This document shows, piece after piece, positions 4,870-7,381 of a DNA stretch of 7,381 nt. The translations under genes and the position numbers were made by a program. Origin of the DNA: GCA-2746795 sp964643965. GTDB lineage: Bacteria; Chloroflexota; Anaerolineae; Promineifilales; Promineifilaceae. Position 1 is the first letter of the stretch. Each line of letters opens with the position of its first letter. The stretch lies in contig CAZXVH010000166.1 in NCBI GenBank assembly GCA_964643965.1, positions 1 through 7,381 of the forward strand. The letters are read 5' to 3'. Under the pieces are notes generated by a model, which saw only the letters and a list, made by a program, of their open reading frames with translations, was not told where the DNA came from and did no database searches.

Positions 4870-6897
4870 CTACGCTGCCATTTCCTTGAGCGCCGCCTCA
4901 TCCAGGATGGGCACGCCCAATTTCTCCGCTTTGGCCAGTTTGCTGCCCGCCTTTTCGCCCGCCAACAGATAGTCGGTGTTTTTGCTGACGGCGCTGGTCA
5001 CTTTGCCACCGTGCGCTTCGATGAACGCTTTGGCCTCGTCGCGGCTCAGGGTGGGCAGCGTGCCGGTGATGACAAAGGTCAGGTCGGCCAGCGGTTGGGG
5101 CTGGTCGGCTGCCATTTCCTGTTTTTCGACGGCGAATTGCAGCCCGGCGGCGCGGAACTTGGCCAGCAACCGCTGGTTTCTCTCATCGGCGAACCATTCT
5201 GTGACAGCAACGGCCGTTTGCGGACCAACCCCCTCTATGCGCTCCAATTCTTCTGGCGAAGCGGCGGCGATTTCATCAATGCCGCCCAGTTCCGCCAGCA
5301 GCAGCGTCGCCGCCACACTGCCCACAAAACGAATGCCCAGGGCGGTCAGCAGCCGGGTTGGGGGCTGCGCCTTGCTCGCCTCCACCCCGGCCAGCAAATT
5401 ATCCACCTTTTTATCCTGAAAGCCTTCCAGGGGCAGCAAATCTTCCCGTTTCAAACTGTAAATGTCGGCCAAATCGTGGATGAGACCCTGCTCGATCAGC
5501 AGCGCCCCCGTTTGTGAACCAAAGTTGTCAATATCCATGGCGCCTCGACTGACAAAATATTCCACGCGGCGCACCAACTGCTCCGGGCAGGCGGCATTGT
5601 TGCAGTAAATAGCAACCTCACCGGGAATCCGGGCCACCGGTTCGCCACAAAACGGACAGCGTTCCGGCGCAGTGACCACCTGCTCCGTGCCATCGCGCAG
5701 GTCTACCACCGGCCCCACCACATAGGGGATCACCTCGCCCGCCCGCTTCACAATCACCGTGTCGCCGATGCGAATATCCTTGCGGGCGATCTCGTCATAA
5801 TTGTGTAGGGTGGCATTGCGCACGATGACGCCGCCAATTTCCACCGGTTCCAGGACGGCGGCCGGGGCCAGGACGCCGGTGCGGCCCACATTGACCTGCA
5901 CGTCGAGCAGTTTGGTGGTCTTTTCCTGGGCAGGGTATTTCATGGCGATGGCCCCACGGGGATCTTTGCCCACAAAACCGAGGCTGTCGGCCAGGGGGCG
6001 ATCGTCGATTTTGACGACGATGCCGTCCACCTCGTAGTTGATCTGATTACGTTTGTCGGCCCAGGTTTCGTAGGCGGCGGCCACTTCCTCCAGGTTATGG
6101 CAGAACAAAATATCGGGTGAGACGGGGAAGCCCATCTGGCGCAGGTAAGCGAGACGCTCCCATTGGCTGGCGGGCGCATCCCAACCGCGCCAGGCGATAA
6201 AATCATAGACAAACAGGGTCAACGGCCGTTCGGCAGTGATGGCGGAATCCAACTGGCGCAGAGAGCCGGCGGCGGCGTTGCGCGGATTCATGTAGGCCGC
6301 TTCGCCCGCTTCCATCCGCGCCAGGTTAAACGCCTCAAACTTGTCTAACGGGAAAAACGCCTCGCCGCGCACCACCAGTTCCGATGGCGGCGTCAGGCCG
6401 CTGCTGGTGTCAACGGGGATGTGCTGGGGCAGGCTGCGCACCGTACGCAAATTAGGGGTGATATTCTCGCCAATCTCGCCGTTGCCTCGCGTGGCGCCTT
6501 GCAAGAAACGGCCGTCCCGGTAAGTCAGCACCACCGACAGACCATCGATCTTCGGCTCCACCACATAATTTAGCGGCATATCGGGGTTCGGCAGCAGCCG
6601 GCCGATGCGTGTGCGCCAGGCGTACAAATCAGCCACGTCAAAGGCATTGGCCAGGCTGAGGATGGGGGCGGGGTGTCTCACCTTCTCAAAGGCGTCGAGC
6701 GGCTCCGCGCCCGCCCGCTGCGTGGGCGAATCCGGCGTGATCAGGTCGGGGTGGGCTGTTTCCAGGGCCAGCAACTCCCGGTACAGCGCATCATACTGCG
6801 CATCGCTGATCACGGGGCTGTCCAGGACGTGGTAGCGGTATAAATGATAATTTAGTTCATCTCGCAGCTTCGCAATTTTGGTAACGGCCGTTGACAT
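4870..6897 (-). CDS. ligA: NAD-dependent DNA ligase LigA
   Basis: A complete 675-residue bacterial replicative ligase that seals 3'-OH/5'-phosphate nicks using NAD+. The domain order is canonical: Ia domain (about 1-65, with NYHLYRYHVLDSPVISD), adenylation domain with EPKIDG where K116 is the lysine that takes the AMP, OB fold, a four-cysteine zinc finger (C414, C417, C432, C437), helix-hairpin-helix repeats (for example LERIEGVGPQTAVAV), and a C-terminal BRCT domain (about 603-675, VITGTL...). Length and motifs match the family with no lesion. The start at 6897 is chosen over an in-frame ATG at 6939 because MSTAVTKIAKLRDELNYH fits the family N-terminus and a purine-rich Shine-Dalgarno stands directly before it; the longer version would overlap the integrase gene. 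It lies 13 bp after the intI stop, suggesting co-transcription. Confidence 0.97.
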   Translation of the reverse strand: MSTAVTKIAKLRDELNYHLYRYHVLDSPVISDAQYDALYRELLALETAHPDLITPDSPTQRAGAEPLDAFEKVRHPAPILSLANAFDVADLYAWRTRIGRLLPNPDMPLNYVVEPKIDGLSVVLTYRDGRFLQGATRGNGEIGENITPNLRTVRSLPQHIPVDTSSGLTPPSELVVRGEAFFPLDKFEAFNLARMEAGEAAYMNPRNAAAGSLRQLDSAITAERPLTLFVYDFIAWRGWDAPASQWERLAYLRQMGFPVSPDILFCHNLEEVAAAYETWADKRNQINYEVDGIVVKIDDRPLADSLGFVGKDPRGAIAMKYPAQEKTTKLLDVQVNVGRTGVLAPAAVLEPVEIGGVIVRNATLHNYDEIARKDIRIGDTVIVKRAGEVIPYVVGPVVDLRDGTEQVVTAPERCPFCGEPVARIPGEVAIYCNNAACPEQLVRRVEYFVSRGAMDIDNFGSQTGALLIEQGLIHDLADIYSLKREDLLPLEGFQDKKVDNLLAGVEASKAQPPTRLLTALGIRFVGSVAATLLLAELGGIDEIAAASPEELERIEGVGPQTAVAVTEWFADERNQRLLAKFRAAGLQFAVEKQEMAADQPQPLADLTFVITGTLPTLSRDEAKAFIEAHGGKVTSAVSKNTDYLLAGEKAGSKLAKAEKLGVPILDEAALKEMAA

Positions 6898-6901
6898 GCC
6901 A

Positions 6902-6910
6902 CCTTCCTCT
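6902..6910 (-). promoter_or_regulatory. Ribosome binding site of ligA
   Basis: The minus strand reads TAG (stop of intI), then AGAGGAAGG, TGGC and ATG. The purine-rich AGAGGAAGG directly abuts the upstream stop codon, so terminating ribosomes on intI could reinitiate on ligA (translational coupling). Confidence 0.75.
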
Positions 6911-7381
6911 CTATAATTCATCCAATGGACTGCGCACACCCATGACGCCTCGATTGGCTACATGGGTATAAATCATCGTGGTTTTAACGTCCTTGTGGCC
7001 TAACAATTCTTGAATCGTGCGAATATCGTAATTTGCTTCCAACAAATGAGTGGCAAAGCTGTGCCGGAACGTATGCGGACTGATCCGCTTGGGAATCCCC
7101 GAGCTTTGCGCGGCTTTTCTGATCGCTTTTTGAATGGTGCTTTCATGCAAATGATGGCGGAAAAGCGTCTCATCGCCACGCGGGTCTTTGGCTAATGATT
7201 TGGAGGGAAAGACGAACTGCCACGCCCATTCTGTGTTGGCGTTGGGATATTTTCGGGCTAAGGCATTCGGTAAGGAAGAACGGCCGTTGCCCGCCTGTAA
7301 ATCCGCATGATGCAGCGCCTTCACCTGCTGCAAATGCGTTTGTAAAGCGGGACGCACAGCCTCAGGCAGCGTAGTTGTCCG
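6911..7381 (-). CDS. intI: Integron integrase (IntI-type tyrosine recombinase), C-terminal part
   Basis: The gene enters from the right edge; 156 residues plus the stop are visible. The tyrosine recombinase signature is clear: HTFRHSFATHLLE gives H103 and R106 of the visible part, LLGHKDVKTTMIYTH gives H129 and the nucleophile Y138. The first arginine and the lysine of the active site would lie beyond the window. What separates it from XerC/XerD is the extra segment between the box motifs, SLPNALARKYPNANTEWAW (about 36-54), which continues into QFVFPS and matches the IntI-specific insertion needed to bind folded attC sites; TTTLPEAV at the start and VRSPLDEL at the end also match IntI proteins. 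A GTG at 7357 is not the true start, since the frame continues upstream through conserved sequence. attI and cassettes are expected past the right edge, upstream of this gene. Confidence 0.9.
   Translation of the reverse strand, partial: RTTTLPEAVRPALQTHLQQVKALHHADLQAGNGRSSLPNALARKYPNANTEWAWQFVFPSKSLAKDPRGDETLFRHHLHESTIQKAIRKAAQSSGIPKRISPHTFRHSFATHLLEANYDIRTIQELLGHKDVKTTMIYTHVANRGVMGVRSPLDEL

Larger units (their letters stand above)
571..7288. repeat. Dispersed palindrome AACGGCCGTT, 11 perfect copies
   Basis: Perfect copies begin at 571, 1039, 1224, 1765, 2695, 3071, 4693, 5209, 6221, 6883 and 7279, in every gene of the window and once between genes (1765). Near copies are at 4423 (ATCGGCCGTT), 4639 (GCCGGCCGTT) and 6507 (AACGGCCGTC). 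Flanking bases are not conserved, so the unit is the 10-mer itself. Inside genes it is read in three phases: T-A-V seven times, N-G-R twice, and R-P once. Confidence 0.95.

Noticed and set aside
4849..5517. Plus-strand open frame of 222 codons opposite ligA
   Set aside because: It is antisense to a fully conserved ligase; its composition (FFGQQ-rich, no recognisable motif) is that of a shadow frame.
6898..6910. attI site at the 3' side of intI, as in reverse-oriented integrons
   Set aside because: Only 13 bp separate intI from ligA and they contain the ribosome binding site; there is no room for attI, so it should lie past the right edge.
6898..6939. Longer LigA start at 6939
   Set aside because: It would overlap the end of intI; LigA proteins begin near the NYHLYRYH block, and the Shine-Dalgarno stands before 6897.

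Overview
The window is a dense bacterial chromosome segment with five protein-coding genes, two of them cut by the window edges, and no RNA genes. The mosaic suggests Chloroflexota, Anaerolineae-like: a GT39-type glycosyltransferase ending in a DSNVDWGQDL motif, a YbhN-type membrane protein, fairly high GC, and several families of 7-bp tandem repeats inside genes. This placement is inferred from gene style and repeat habit, not from a marker phylogeny.

Layout, left to right. (1) 1-1725, minus: a polytopic GT39/PMT-like glycosyltransferase, open at the left edge, carrying two repeat-derived insertions in hydrophilic loops. (2) 1726-1852: a short divergent promoter region. (3) 1853-2815, plus: a YbhN/LPG-synthase-TM family membrane protein, followed after 19 bp by (4) 2835-3473, plus: a beta-class carbonic anhydrase whose C-terminal tail is encoded by a 7-bp tandem repeat. 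(5) 3484-4764, minus: moeA (molybdenum insertion into molybdopterin), convergent with the carbonic anhydrase across 10 bp and carrying a 7-bp repeat of the same family inside its reading frame. (6) 4870-6897, minus: a complete NAD-dependent DNA ligase, ligA. (7) 6911-7381, minus: the C-terminal part of an integron integrase (intI), 13 bp upstream of ligA and open at the right edge.

Functionally, the left half concerns the cell envelope (lipid-linked sugar transfer and a polyisoprenoid/lipid-type membrane protein) plus CO2/bicarbonate chemistry. The middle is molybdenum cofactor synthesis. The right half pairs a housekeeping ligase with a site-specific recombinase, so any attI site and gene cassettes would lie beyond the right edge.

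Two genome-wide habits stand out. First, the 10-bp palindrome AACGGCCGTT occurs 11 times without mismatch in 7.4 kb, in all three codon phases and once between genes, resembling HIP1 of cyanobacteria. Second, the three genes that begin a transcription unit (glycosyltransferase, membrane protein, moeA) lack a Shine-Dalgarno sequence and have a -10-like hexamer 6-9 nt before the ATG, suggesting leaderless mRNAs. The two genes that follow another gene closely (carbonic anhydrase, ligA) have clear Shine-Dalgarno sequences.
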